DNA of 64,000 bases. Source: Thalassovita mangrovi (GTDB lineage: Bacteria > Pseudomonadota > Alphaproteobacteria > Rhodobacterales > Rhodobacteraceae). The translations under genes and the position numbers were made by a program. Shown piece after piece: positions 8,655-20,085 of the stretch. Numbering within the stretch: the stretch's first letter is position 1; every line of letters begins with the position of its first letter. The stretch is from positions 62,001 through 126,000 of the forward strand of contig NZ_WWEN01000007.1 of the NCBI RefSeq assembly GCF_009857745.1, written 5' to 3'. The notes below the pieces were generated by a model. That model was given only the letters and a program-made list of their open reading frames with translations, was not told the DNA's origin and did no database searches.

Positions 8655-9092
8655 GACGCCACCTCTTTTCTGACTGGCTCCGGGGCGTGGCAGCGCCCCC
8701 AAGCGCTTGTTGCCTGCTCTAAGGGTCGGGGACTTTGCGCCCGTCCTTACTAGATATGGTGGGCTTCAAAAGGTTAGCTGTAAAGCTAAATTTTGGGGAT
8801 AACCGCAATAAGTTGTGGATGCTTTGCGTCTGTCTGCCGAATATTGAGGCACAACCCCATCGCGCGGAATACCCGCCTTCCACCCCCTGGATACGGCGAA
8901 TTCCCCGTCCTCTCAGGGCCATCCGCGAATCTCTCGCCAACGGCTTTACCGGCCCCGCCTTGACATGACGCAAGGTCAACCAAACGCGCCCGAGGTAAGG
9001 AAAACCATGCGTGCTGAGGGCCGGTAGCGGCCGGGAGGGGCCGCGATTTCTCACCACCCAAGAACGCGCACGCAGCTATTGGGAGAGGAAAT
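8655..9092. other. 438-bp spacer between ybjN and the cytochrome c gene, with two inverted repeats
   Basis: Holds both divergent promoters. TTAGCT-GTAA-AGCTAA (8774-8789) is a perfect 6-bp inverted repeat, plausible as an operator. TTGACATGACGCAAGGTCAA (8960-8979) has TTGAC/GTCAA arms 10 bp apart and an overlapping CCTTG/CAAGG repeat (8958-8975); the first six bases could be a -35 for the cytochrome gene. The one open frame here (8735-8968) has no ribosome site and no recognisable protein, so I do not call it. Confidence 0.4.
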
Positions 9093-9518
9093 ATGGAAAA
9101 GAAATTTATGCAATGGATCGCGCTGCTTTCGGTCGGCGTCGGCATGGCGGGTGCGGCAAGCGCCGCTGACATGTCGCTCGGCGAATTCGAATACAACAAC
9201 AGTTGCGCGCAATGCCACGGCCCGGACGCCAAGGGGCAAGGACCGGTCACCGCCTTCCTGCGCAACCTGCCGCCGGATCTGACGATGCTGCAGAAAAACA
9301 ATGACGGCGTATTTCCCTTCGCCAATGTCTATGCGGTGATCGACGGCAGCGCCCAGGTCGATGTGCATGGCCGCGACATGCCACTGTGGGGCAATCGCTA
9401 CCGGCAACGGGTCGAAAACGACCCCGAGGGCGATTTTTCGCCCGATGACACCGAGGTCTATGTGCGTACCCGGATTCTGGCGCTGATCGACTATCTCGCC
9501 ACCATGCAGGCCAAGTGA
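9093..9518 (+). CDS. Small periplasmic c-type cytochrome
   Basis: A 141-residue secreted monohaem cytochrome. It starts with a Sec signal (hydrophobic WIALLSVGVGMAGAASA, predicted cleavage before ADMSLG). The haem-binding motif CAQCH follows shortly after the mature start (NNSCAQCHGPDAKGQG), with a distal Met candidate in HGRDMPLWG, the pattern of class I cytochromes c. The likely role is electron transfer in the periplasm. ATG at 9093 follows GGGAGAGGAAAT. It stands alone, with divergent ybjN upstream and a hairpin terminator after it, so its redox partner is unknown. Confidence 0.88.
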   Translation: MEKKFMQWIALLSVGVGMAGAASAADMSLGEFEYNNSCAQCHGPDAKGQGPVTAFLRNLPPDLTMLQKNNDGVFPFANVYAVIDGSAQVDVHGRDMPLWGNRYRQRVENDPEGDFSPDDTEVYVRTRILALIDYLATMQAK

Positions 9519-9548
9519 GCCGCCGATCATAGCCCCAAAAAGCAAGAA

Positions 9549-9575
9549 GGCGCGCGACCCATCGGCCCGCGCGCC
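9549..9575. terminator. Hairpin between the cytochrome c gene and ubiK
   Basis: GGCGCGCG (9549-9556) pairs with CGCGCGCC (9568-9575) in the gap between two convergent genes. Short A/T stretches lie on both sides but there is no long T-run. Confidence 0.5.
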
Positions 9576-9601
9576 CTCGCAATACCTGTGTCGCTGGCGG
9601 C

Positions 9602-9847
9602 TTACTTCGCCGCCGCTTCCAGCGCCTCGATCCGCGATTTCAGCGCTTCGTTTTCTTCCCGCGCCTTCTGCGCCATGGCGCGGACGGCTTCGAATTCTTC
9701 GCGGGTGACGAAATCGCGATCGGCCAGCCAGCGGTCGACCAGGCTTTTCATCGCGTTTTCCGCTTCGTCCTTGGCGCCCTGGGCCACGCCCATCGCGTTG
9801 GTCATCAGCTGCGACATGTCGTCGAAAAATTTGTTTCGCGTCTGCAT
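9602..9847 (-). CDS. ubiK: UbiK-family accessory protein (BMFP domain)
   Basis: An 81-residue helical protein of the BMFP family, whose E. coli member UbiK assists aerobic ubiquinone biosynthesis with UbiJ. Visible features are an amphipathic N-terminal helix (NKFFDDMSQLMTNAMGVAQG) and a C-terminal coiled coil (REENEALKSRIEALEAAAK), the trimerisation region in this family. ATG at 9847 (MQTRNKFF) follows GGAGAGCCAG; the upstream ATG 12 bases earlier lies inside that ribosome site. Divergent from lgt with a 95-bp gap. Confidence 0.85.
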   Translation of the reverse strand: MQTRNKFFDDMSQLMTNAMGVAQGAKDEAENAMKSLVDRWLADRDFVTREEFEAVRAMAQKAREENEALKSRIEALEAAAK

Positions 9848-9942
9848 CTGGCTCTCCAATCTTCACTTGTCCCCTATATGGAACGGAAAGCGGTCGGCCA
9901 CAAGGTTGACTTCCCCTTTCCGCCAGAGGCACACAGACGCAC

Positions 9943-10830
9943 ATGCAGGCCATGATCCCCTTCCCCAATATCTCGCCCGAGATTTTCACCATCACGTTGT
10001 TCGGCGTCGAATTTGCGCTGCGCTGGTACGCGCTGGCCTATATCGCGGGCATCCTGATCGGCTGGCGGCTGATCGTGGCCGCCGTCAAACGGCCCAGGCT
10101 CTGGCCCGGCGACACCTCGCCGATGACGCCGCAGCAGGTCGAGGAATTGCTGAGCTGGATCATCGTCGGGGTGATCCTCGGCGGGCGGCTGGGCTATGTG
10201 ATGTTCTACAAGCCGGTCTATTACCTGCGCCACCCGCAGGAAATCCTGATGGTCTGGCAGGGCGGCATGTCGTTTCACGGCGGTTTCCTCGGCGTCGTGA
10301 TCGTGGCGCTGATCTTTGCCGCGCGGTTCAAGGTGCCGCGCCTGTCGCTGGGCGATTCACTGGCGCTGGCGGTGCCGACGGGGCTGATGCTGGGCCGGAT
10401 CGCCAATTTCATCAATGCGGAACTCTGGGGCCGCCCGACCGACCTTCCCTGGGGCGTGGCCTTCCCCGGCGCCTCGGCGCAGACCTGTGAAGGCGTCATC
10501 GGCATCTGCGCACGCCATCCCTCGCAACTGTACGAGGCAGCGCTGGAAGGGCTGGTGCTGGGCACGCTGCTGCTCTGGCTGGCCTTCCGCCGCGGCGGGC
10601 TGAAGGTGCCGGGGCAGATCATGGGCCTGTTCATCGCGGGCTATGGTGTGGCCCGTTTCATCGTCGAATTCTTCCGCCAGGCCGACGATCAGTTCATCAC
10701 GGTGGACAACCCGATGGGGTACGTCCTGCAACTGGGTCCGGCCGGGGTCACCATGGGGCAATTGCTGTCGCTGCCGATGCTGTTCCTCGGGTTGCTCATC
10801 GTGGCATACGCCCGCAGGCGCGCCGGATGA
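9943..10830 (+). CDS. lgt: Prolipoprotein diacylglyceryl transferase
   Basis: Transfers diacylglycerol from phosphatidylglycerol to the lipobox cysteine of prolipoproteins in the inner membrane, the first lipoprotein maturation step. The 295-residue protein has about seven hydrophobic segments. The essential His is in MSFHGG (His112), and the Lgt signature appears as [17 protein letters not shown]. The [10 protein letters not shown] segment and the C-terminal [10 protein letters not shown] region are typical. The start at 9943 gives the family N-terminus; ATG at 9952 is an alternative. The stop overlaps the next gene by 4 bases. Confidence 0.97.
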   Translation: MQAMIPFPNISPEIFTITLFGVEFALRWYALAYIAGILIGWRLIVAAVKRPRLWPGDTSPMTPQQVEELLSWIIVGVILGGRLGYVMFYKPVYYLRHPQEILMVWQGGMSFHGGFLGVVIVALIFAARFKVPRLSLGDSLALAVPTGLMLGRIANFINAELWGRPTDLPWGVAFPGASAQTCEGVIGICARHPSQLYEAALEGLVLGTLLLWLAFRRGGLKVPGQIMGLFIAGYGVARFIVEFFRQADDQFITVDNPMGYVLQLGPAGVTMGQLLSLPMLFLGLLIVAYARRRAG

Positions 10831-11885
10831 GCGATATGCGCGACCATCTGCTGGCGCGGATCGCCACCAGCGGCCCGATGAGCGTTGCCGATTACATGGC
10901 CGATTGCCTGCTGCATCCGACGCTTGGCTATTACACCACCCGCGACCCGCTGGGCGCGGCGGGCGATTTCACCACCGCGCCGGAAATCAGCCAGATGTTC
11001 GGCGAACTGGTGGGGCTGTCGCTGGCGCAGGCCTGGATCGATCAGGGCCAACCGGCGCCCTTCGTGCTGGCCGAGGCCGGGCCGGGGCGCGGCACGCTGA
11101 TGGCCGACATCCTGCGCGCCACCCATTCGGTGGCGGGGTTTCACGACGCGATGCAATTGCACCTGATCGAAGCCTCGCCGGTGCTGCGCGACAAGCAGCG
11201 CGAAACCATCGGCCGTGAAGTGACCTGGCTCGACAGCATCGCCGACCTGCCCGAACTGCCGCTGTTCTTCGTCGCCAACGAATTCTTCGACGCGCTGCCG
11301 ATCCGGCAATTCGTCCGCGACGGCGCCGGATGGCGCGAAAAGCGGGTGGTGGCAGAGGATGGCCAACTGGGCTTCGCCCTTGGCGGCGCGGCGCCGGTCG
11401 AGGCGTTGCGCTACCGGCTGGACGACACCAAGGACGGCGACCTGGTGGAAATCTGCCCCGCCGCCCCGGGACTGGCCGCCGAAATCGGGCGGCGGATCGA
11501 AACCCACGGCGGCGCGGCGCTGATCTTCGACTATGGCGACTGGCGTTCGCAGGGCGACACGCTGCAGGCGGTCAAGGCGCATGACAGCATCGATCCGCTG
11601 GCCGCCCCCGGCCAATCCGACCTGACCGCCCATGTGGATTTCGAAGCGCTGGCGCTGGCCACCCCGTCGGCCCACAGCAAACTAACCGCGCAGGGCGTGT
11701 TCCTGGAACGGCTGGGCATCACCGCGCGGGCGCAGGCTCTGGCATCGCGCCTGCAAGGAGCGGCGCTGGAAAACCTGATCGCCGCACATCGGCGCTTGAC
11801 GCACCCACAGGAAATGGGGACGGTCTTCAAGGTAATCGGCCTCTATCCGAAATCGAAAACGCCCCCGCCGGGACTGGACGCATGA
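10827..11885 (+). CDS. NDUFAF7/MidA-type SAM-dependent methyltransferase
   Basis: A 352-residue class I methyltransferase of the DUF185 family. The mitochondrial homologue NDUFAF7 methylates an arginine of the complex I subunit NDUFS2. Visible are the family N-terminus ([20 protein letters not shown]), the SAM-binding motif [14 protein letters not shown], and the [15 protein letters not shown] segment. By family, a role in respiratory complex I maturation is plausible in this organism. It is embedded in lgt - methyltransferase - pgeF with 4-base overlaps on both sides, so one transcript is expected. Confidence 0.88.
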   Translation: MSDMRDHLLARIATSGPMSVADYMADCLLHPTLGYYTTRDPLGAAGDFTTAPEISQMFGELVGLSLAQAWIDQGQPAPFVLAEAGPGRGTLMADILRATHSVAGFHDAMQLHLIEASPVLRDKQRETIGREVTWLDSIADLPELPLFFVANEFFDALPIRQFVRDGAGWREKRVVAEDGQLGFALGGAAPVEALRYRLDDTKDGDLVEICPAAPGLAAEIGRRIETHGGAALIFDYGDWRSQGDTLQAVKAHDSIDPLAAPGQSDLTAHVDFEALALATPSAHSKLTAQGVFLERLGITARAQALASRLQGAALENLIAAHRRLTHPQEMGTVFKVIGLYPKSKTPPPGLDA

Positions 11886-12637
11886 CCCTGGAAATCCTGA
11901 CCTCAGACCTTCTGACCGACGTCAAACACGGCTTCTTCACCCGCAAGGGCGGCGCGTCCTCGGGCGTGTTCGCCGGGCTGAATTGCGGTCAGGGATCGTC
12001 GGACCAGGCCGAAATCGTCGAAATCAACCGGACCCGCGTGGCGAGCGCGATGGGCGTGCCGCTGACCCATCTGGTCACCGTGCATCAGACCCATTCGGCC
12101 ACCGTCGTCACCGCCGACGCCCCGATCACCGACCGGCCCGAAGCCGACGCCATCGTCACCGCCACGCCCGGCCTGGCCCTGTCGGTGCTGACCGCCGATT
12201 GCCAGCCGGTGCTGTTCGCCGACCGCAAGGCCGGCGTCATCGGCGCCGCCCATGCCGGGTGGCGCGGCGCGATCGACGGCATCCTGGAGGCCACGCTCGA
12301 CGCGATGGAAGCGCTTGGCGCGAAGCGTGCCGATATCGTCGCCGCGATCGGCCCGACGATCAGCCAGCGCGCCTATGAGGTCGGCCCGGAATTCCTCGAC
12401 GATTTCATCGCCGACGATCCGTCGAATACGCGCTTCTTCTCCAATGGGAACGGCGACCGCTACCTGTTCGACCTGCCCGGGTTCGGACTGCACCGGCTGC
12501 GCCGCGCAGGCGTGGGCGAAGCCGAATGGATTCGCCACTGCACCTATTCCGATCCGGCCCGGTTCTATTCCTTCCGCCGCGCCACCCATGAGGGCGAAGC
12601 GGATTACGGGCGGCTGATTTCCTCGATTCTGCTGTAA
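11882..12637 (+). CDS. pgeF: PgeF/YfiH-family protein (laccase domain)
   Basis: A 251-residue member of the YfiH/LACC1 family. E. coli PgeF hydrolyses peptidoglycan building-block errors (amino-acid editing of UDP-MurNAc) and mammalian LACC1 has purine-related activities; older annotation is polyphenol oxidase. The metal-site residues are visible in VHQTHSATV, LTADCQPVLF and AAHAGWRGAIDGIL. The N-terminal KHGFFTRKGGASSGVFAGLN is the family start. Last gene of the lgt operon. A CCCCGC/GCGGGG hairpin follows the stop. Confidence 0.9.
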   Translation: MTLEILTSDLLTDVKHGFFTRKGGASSGVFAGLNCGQGSSDQAEIVEINRTRVASAMGVPLTHLVTVHQTHSATVVTADAPITDRPEADAIVTATPGLALSVLTADCQPVLFADRKAGVIGAAHAGWRGAIDGILEATLDAMEALGAKRADIVAAIGPTISQRAYEVGPEFLDDFIADDPSNTRFFSNGNGDRYLFDLPGFGLHRLRRAGVGEAEWIRHCTYSDPARFYSFRRATHEGEADYGRLISSILL

Positions 12638-12894
12638 GCCACCCTGCCCCGCCGCAACACCAGCGGGGCCGAACCAGCCGCAAGCCTGCCCTATTCCGGG
12701 ACAGCCCAGACAGACGCGCGCCCGCACATTCCAACAATTTCAATAGCTTGCAAAATTCCGTCAACAATAACTCCAAAAAGGGCGGATTTCACCGAATTGC
12801 CGCAATTGCCGCATGCACCGCCCAATCATGGCCGCATTGGACCGCCATATTCGGATCAAACGACACGTTCAGGCACAACGAGTAGGAATTGATT

Positions 12895-13014
12895 ATGAAG
12901 CCGCAAAAACGCTGGATGAAATCGGTCATCGCAACGTCCAAGACCGAAATGCCCGCCCTGCCCTGGGCCCGCAAGAAAAGCGTCAAAGCCGAAGCGCAGC
13001 GTCGCAGCGCCTGA
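12895..13014 (+). CDS. Conserved small basic protein, 39 residues
   Basis: Open frame of 39 residues starting MKPQKRWMKSVIATSK, then a TEMPALPWARKK segment and a basic tail ending RRSA. A ribosome site (AGTAGGA) lies 8 bases before the ATG, and a strong terminator follows at 13083-13119, so it sits in its own transcription unit. The composition (net charge about +9, two Trp, KRWMKS and LPWARK segments) resembles short basic proteins I associate with Rhodobacterales genomes, but I cannot name a function. Binding of nucleic acid or ribosomes would fit the charge. It is too short for most automatic gene calls. Confidence 0.7.
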   Translation: MKPQKRWMKSVIATSKTEMPALPWARKKSVKAEAQRRSA

Positions 13015-13082
13015 ACCGATACGATCTTGGCCCGCTCACGCCGAGTAGCTTTTTAACCAGTTGGAACGTGAGTGCCAGTTAA

Positions 13083-13119
13083 GGGACCGCTGCCCCCCGT
13101 AGCGGTCCCTTCTGTTTTT
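13083..13119 (+). terminator. Intrinsic terminator after the 39-residue gene
   Basis: Stem GGGACCGCT (13083-13091) with AGCGGTCCC (13101-13109), loop of 9, followed by TTCTGTTTTT. It is one of the clearest terminators in the window. Confidence 0.9.
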
Positions 13120-13235
13120 ATCCCCCCCGCGCCGCTGCCCGAATCGAAATGTGGCACCCGCGTCCCCCACTTGGAAACAAAGCCCCTGCCGCACCCTGGA
13201 TTGCCGCGCCGAACGCATCCAATGTCGTCCCTTTT

Positions 13236-13265
13236 TTGACAACCGTCGGGGCCTAGGGTCATTAT
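13236..13265 (+). promoter_or_regulatory. Candidate sigma-70 promoter for the Hint-domain gene
   Basis: TTGACA at 13236-13241 and CATTAT at 13260-13265 with an 18-bp spacer lie about 90 bp before the GTG start at 13355. The rest of 13120-13354 shows nothing else I can assign. Confidence 0.45.
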
Positions 13266-13354
13266 CCTGACGTCAACAGTTGGAATGGAAACAGTCCCTC
13301 TGTCGTCGTCGGTGGGGGCCGGCGCGGATGCGACGCAGCGAAAGTGCGTGAGTA

Positions 13355-14137
13355 GTGAACAGAATTTTGCCCCCGTCCCGTCATTGGGCTTCGGCCCCGT
13401 ATGCTCGTGACCGCGATCAGGCGGCCGTCGCGGATCAATTCACCTCGAACACCCCGGTCAAGACCACGCTGATGCGGCGCTATGAGGTGCTGTATCTGGA
13501 CCATGACAATGCTCCGGCTTCCCATTCGGCCATCGCCCCGGCCAGCGAGCTGTTCGAATCCGCCTTTTCGGCTTTCGCCCGCGGCACCCTGATCCAGACC
13601 GACCAGGGCCCCTGCGCCATCGAGGACCTGCAGCCCGGGATGCGGATCGACACCGAAGAATTCGGCCCGCTGCCGATGCTGTGGCGCGGCATGATGAACA
13701 TCATCCCGAACACGCCGACCGACCACCCCGAACGGGCGCAGTTGACCCGGGTGATGGCCGGCACTTTCGGCATGTCCCGCCCCACCTCGGACCTGGTGCT
13801 GGGCCCGGCGGCGCGGATGCCGCGCCGGGGCAATGCCGAGGGCCTGGTCCCGGTCAGCCGCTTCGCCGATGGCGACAGCGTGATCCAGACCTCGCCGCCT
13901 TCGCCGGTGCAGGTGTTCCACCTGTGCCTGCCGCTGCAGGCGACGATCCGGGCCAACGGGCTGCCGATTGCGACCTATCACCCCCGCCCCGGCATGACCG
14001 AAATCATGGGGCCGCAGATGCAGCGGCTGTTCCTGTCGCTGTTCCCGCATCTCGACACGATGAGCGATTTCGGCCCCGCCCTGCTCCACGATGCAGAGCG
14101 GCAGAAAGCCGGCATTCTGGAACAGGTCGCGATCTGA
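13355..14137 (+). CDS. Hint-domain protein
   Basis: A 260-residue protein containing a Hint (hedgehog/intein) module: FARGTLIQTDQGPCAIEDLQPGMRIDTEEFGP at its head is split here as FARGTLIQT and AIEDLQPGMRI, followed by PLPMLWRGM. This type is common in Rhodobacterales, often as a C-terminal part of large secreted proteins or alone. The usual Cys/Ser at the Hint splice position is not evident (the first residue is Gly-Thr), so autoprocessing may be lost. The reading frame from GTG 13355 has no good ribosome site; an internal ATG (MRRYEVLYLD, about residue 40) is an alternative. It may be inherited with surface or secreted functions, but nothing nearby confirms this. Confidence 0.7.
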   Translation: MNRILPPSRHWASAPYARDRDQAAVADQFTSNTPVKTTLMRRYEVLYLDHDNAPASHSAIAPASELFESAFSAFARGTLIQTDQGPCAIEDLQPGMRIDTEEFGPLPMLWRGMMNIIPNTPTDHPERAQLTRVMAGTFGMSRPTSDLVLGPAARMPRRGNAEGLVPVSRFADGDSVIQTSPPSPVQVFHLCLPLQATIRANGLPIATYHPRPGMTEIMGPQMQRLFLSLFPHLDTMSDFGPALLHDAERQKAGILEQVAI

Positions 14138-14167
14138 TCGCGCAAAGGATGGGAAAGAACGGACCGG

Positions 14168-15803
<1,636 letters not shown>

Positions 15804-15818
15804 TCGAAACTGCACGCA

Positions 15819-15854
15819 GATTTCCCCCGCTGGTTCTGCCCAGAGGGGGAAATC
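15819..15854. terminator. Ten-bp inverted repeat after trxB
   Basis: GATTTCCCCC (15819-15828) pairs perfectly with GGGGGAAATC (15845-15854) 15 bases after the trxB stop; CTGC/GCAG outside it can extend the stem. There is no T-tract. The remaining spacer to 16085 shows only a weak TATATT (15975-15980) that might be the -10 for sat-cysC. Confidence 0.5.
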
Positions 15855-16085
15855 CTACGCAGGCTGGCTTGAACCTGTTCCTCGGGGACGCCCGGTTGGC
15901 GAACCTCGTTCGCACCTCTGCCGCATCTGCCCAAACCGGTCTTCCCTGTCGCCGCAATGCTGCAAAAACGTTCTTATATTGGGCTCAGCCCCCTCCCCCC
16001 TTGCATTTCATGGGCGTCAAAGCCTAGATGCCCGCGAAATCCGCAACCGTCCTGCACGAGCAGATAGTTAAAAGGCATTAAGTCG

Positions 16086-17804
<1,719 letters not shown>

Positions 17805-17827
17805 TAACGCCCCATACGAATGACGAA

Positions 17828-17853
17828 AGGCGCGCCAGGTGGCGCGCCTTTTT
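17828..17853 (+). terminator. Intrinsic terminator after sat-cysC
   Basis: AGGCGCGCC (17828-17836) pairs with GGCGCGCCT (17841-17849) around AGGT, followed by TTTTCTTTG. Confidence 0.9.
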
Positions 17854-17880
17854 CTTTGTCCTATCGGCTGGCCCTCGGGC

Positions 17881-18366
17881 TTACTTCACCCGCATCCGCG
17901 CCAGCAGGTTGTCCTTCAGCACGAACTGATGCAGCAGCGCCGCCGCCACGTGCCCGATGACCAGGATCATGCCGATATTGAACAGCACCTCATGCGCCTC
18001 GGCCGCAACCTTCACCCCGCCGAACCAGGCCGCGAGCCCGGCCGCCGGGATCGCCAGCAGCCCGACATAAAGCCCGATATGGATGCCCTTGGCCGCCATG
18101 TCCTGCAGCGGCTTGCCGGTCTCGACCGCGGGCGGCGCGCCCTTCACGATCCGAACCACCACCCGCAGCGCCATCAGCGCCAGGATGGCGATGCCGACCA
18201 GCACATGCGCCCGCGCCGCCGCGGTGGGTTCGGTCTCGCCCGTGCGCATCAGCGTGCGCCACACCTCGCCCATCGCGTCGGCGCTGAAATAGCTGACCAC
18301 CAACAGGGCCGCGATGCCCCAATGCAACGCGATCTGCAGCTTGCTGTATTTTTCCGGCTGCGCCAT
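17881..18366 (-). CDS. Cytochrome b561
   Basis: A 161-residue four-helix membrane cytochrome b of the CybB type, which carries two haems b and moves electrons from quinol or to superoxide-related partners in the inner membrane. Candidate haem-ligand histidines are in LHWGIA, ARAHVLVG, AKGIHIGLY and GHVAAALLHQ. ATG at 18366 (MAQPEKYSK) is preferred; an upstream in-frame start adds only eight residues. Same strand as DUF1150 and hsp20 but 140 bp downstream. Confidence 0.9.
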   Translation of the reverse strand: MAQPEKYSKLQIALHWGIAALLVVSYFSADAMGEVWRTLMRTGETEPTAAARAHVLVGIAILALMALRVVVRIVKGAPPAVETGKPLQDMAAKGIHIGLYVGLLAIPAAGLAAWFGGVKVAAEAHEVLFNIGMILVIGHVAAALLHQFVLKDNLLARMRVK

Positions 18367-18506
18367 TTGAATTCTCCGTCTGTTGACCATGACCGGGGCT
18401 TAACACCCCGATTTCACAAAATCATGATACGCGGCCAAAGCGAAGATCCGTCGGCGCAAAGCCCGGTCACATCCGGTGCCCTTGCGTCAACGCCCGGGCG
18501 CGGGGC

Positions 18507-18737
18507 TCAGTGCACCGTCACCGGCGCAAGATCGTTCTGCCGCGCCAGTAGGAAGGCCAGCTTGCGGTCGCCCACCAGCGCCAGCTGCTCGCCGTCCTCG
18601 CTGCACACCGCGTAAAGCGTTTCGGCCCGCGAACCGACCTGGTCGCGCACGTCCTGCGGCAGGTCGGCGACCTTCACCGGGCGCACGTAAACGATCTGAT
18701 TTTCGTCGCCTTGTCCGAAATCGTATTTCACATCCAT
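18507..18737 (-). CDS. DUF1150-family small protein
   Basis: A 76-residue soluble protein with the DUF1150 pattern ([18 protein letters not shown], then [20 protein letters not shown]). Function is unknown. In alphaproteobacteria this gene regularly follows the small heat-shock gene, as here (4-bp gap to hsp20), which suggests co-expression in the heat-shock response. Confidence 0.85.
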   Translation of the reverse strand: MDVKYDFGQGDENQIVYVRPVKVADLPQDVRDQVGSRAETLYAVCSEDGEQLALVGDRKLAFLLARQNDLAPVTVH

Positions 18738-18741
18738 CGCG

Positions 18742-19155
18742 TTACCCTTTCCTGATCTTGATCGTCTGCACCACCGCTTCGGGCTGGTGCCGCGTCAGGT
18801 CGACATGCAGCAGGCCGTTTTCCATCACCGCCTCGCCAACCTCGACCCCGTCGGCCATCACGAAGGACCGCTGGAACTGCCGCGCGGCGATACCGCGATG
18901 CAGGAAAACGCGCCCCTCGGAATCATCGCGCTGGCGGCCCCGGATGACCAGTTGCTGGTCCTCGACGGTGATCGACAGGTCGTCTTCGGCGAAACCCGCC
19001 ACGGCCAGCGTAATGCGATAGGAATTCTGCGACGTCTGTTCGATATTGAAAGGCGGGTAACCTTCGTTGCCGGATTTCGCGTTGCGTTCCAGCAACCGTT
19101 CCAGCTGATCGAACCCCAGCAGATAGGGGTGCGACCCCAGGGTAAGCTTTGTCAT
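18742..19155 (-). CDS. Small heat-shock protein, Hsp20/IbpA type
   Basis: A 137-residue ATP-independent holdase. The alpha-crystallin domain runs from about residue 30 ([21 protein letters not shown]) to the end ([13 protein letters not shown]). The [11 protein letters not shown]-terminus is typical of alphaproteobacterial IbpA-like proteins. ATG at 19155 has AAGGA 7 bases upstream; the GTG two codons before is too close. A sigma-32-type promoter lies upstream at 19224-19252. It forms a two-gene unit with DUF1150. Confidence 0.92.
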   Translation of the reverse strand: MTKLTLGSHPYLLGFDQLERLLERNAKSGNEGYPPFNIEQTSQNSYRITLAVAGFAEDDLSITVEDQQLVIRGRQRDDSEGRVFLHRGIAARQFQRSFVMADGVEVGEAVMENGLLHVDLTRHQPEAVVQTIKIRKG

Positions 19156-19223
19156 CGACACGTCCTTATGATCAAGCGACAGTCCAAGTCATCAGGGCCC
19201 CGTTGCGGCGACCCGCCCCTGAA

Positions 19224-19252
19224 ATATGGGCATCCCGCGATAGCTGTGCAAG
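19224..19252 (-). promoter_or_regulatory. Sigma-32 (RpoH) type heat-shock promoter
   Basis: Read on the minus strand, CTTGCAC (19252-19246) and CCCATAT (19230-19224) are separated by 15 bp, matching the RpoH pattern CTTGAAA-N11-16-CCCATNT closely. The expected start site is about 60 bp before the hsp20 ATG. Confidence 0.65.
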
Positions 19253-19315
19253 ACCTTTGCGAAACTGCGGCTTTTCAGTATCTTAACGGAACCCAGAATC
19301 GACGGAATCAAGGCC

Positions 19316-19540
19316 ATGAACGCTTCTTCAGACATTTCGATGAAAACGGACGAAGTCCTGCGCGTCGAGTTGGAAGTGTTCCGCCGCGAACACCGCGATC
19401 TCGACGAAGCGATCACCGCCCTGGTGGATCGCGGCACCGCCGATCAGCTGACGCTGCAGCGGCTGAAGAAGAAGAAGCTGCAGCTCAAGGATATGATCGC
19501 GCGGATCGAAGACCGGCTGACACCGGATATCATTGCGTAA
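19316..19540 (+). CDS. YdcH-like (DUF465) small protein
   Basis: A 74-residue helical protein of the DUF465/YdcH family. The pattern [20 protein letters not shown] followed by [20 protein letters not shown] predicts an antiparallel coiled coil. Function unknown. It lies 56 bp upstream of purE in the same direction and is divergent from hsp20. Confidence 0.85.
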   Translation: MNASSDISMKTDEVLRVELEVFRREHRDLDEAITALVDRGTADQLTLQRLKKKKLQLKDMIARIEDRLTPDIIA

Positions 19541-19596
19541 GACGCAGCCTTGGCTATAGTGCGCGCTCCACTGGCAGGGCGCTGAAGGGGCGATAT

Positions 19597-20085
19597 ATGG
19601 CACAGGTCAAAGTGGGCATCATCATGGGCAGCCAGTCGGACTGGCCGACCATGAAGGAAGCCGCCGATATTCTCGACGAATTGAACATCCCTTACGAGGC
19701 CAAGATCGTGTCGGCCCACCGCACGCCGGACCGGCTGTGGACCTATGGCAAGACCGCCGTCGAACGTGGCCTGCAGGTGATCATCGCAGGCGCCGGCGGC
19801 GCCGCCCACCTGCCCGGCATGATGGCGTCCAAAACCCGGGTGCCGGTGATCGGCGTTCCGGTGCAGACCAAGGCGCTTTCCGGCGTCGACAGCCTCTATT
19901 CCATCCTGCAGATGCCGCGCGGTTTCCCCGTCGCCACCATGGCGATCGGCGGTGCGGGCGCCAAGAACGCGGGCCTGATGGCCGCCGCGATCCTGGCAAA
20001 TACCGATGCCACAATCGCACAGCGCCTCGACGACTGGCGCGACGCCCTGTCCGCCTCCATTCCCGATGAGCCCTCCGATGACTGA
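19597..20085 (+). CDS. purE: N5-carboxyaminoimidazole ribonucleotide mutase
   Basis: Converts N5-CAIR to CAIR in purine synthesis. The 162-residue protein has the class I PurE signature: [10 protein letters not shown] (residues 9-18), [10 protein letters not shown] with the catalytic His, and [18 protein letters not shown] at 19597 is the family start; the upstream frame is non-coding. The end overlaps the start of purK by 8 bases, so the pair is translationally coupled. Confidence 0.97.
   Translation: MAQVKVGIIMGSQSDWPTMKEAADILDELNIPYEAKIVSAHRTPDRLWTYGKTAVERGLQVIIAGAGGAAHLPGMMASKTRVPVIGVPVQTKALSGVDSLYSILQMPRGFPVATMAIGGAGAKNAGLMAAAILANTDATIAQRLDDWRDALSASIPDEPSDD

Noticed and set aside
8735-8968. 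77-codon open frame in the ybjN/cytochrome c spacer
   Set aside because: No ribosome site, no recognisable sequence; overlaps inverted repeats and is better read as promoter DNA.
8960-8979. TTGAC/GTCAA pair read as an FNR box
   Set aside because: The half-sites are 10 bp apart rather than 4, so it does not fit FNR/FixK geometry.
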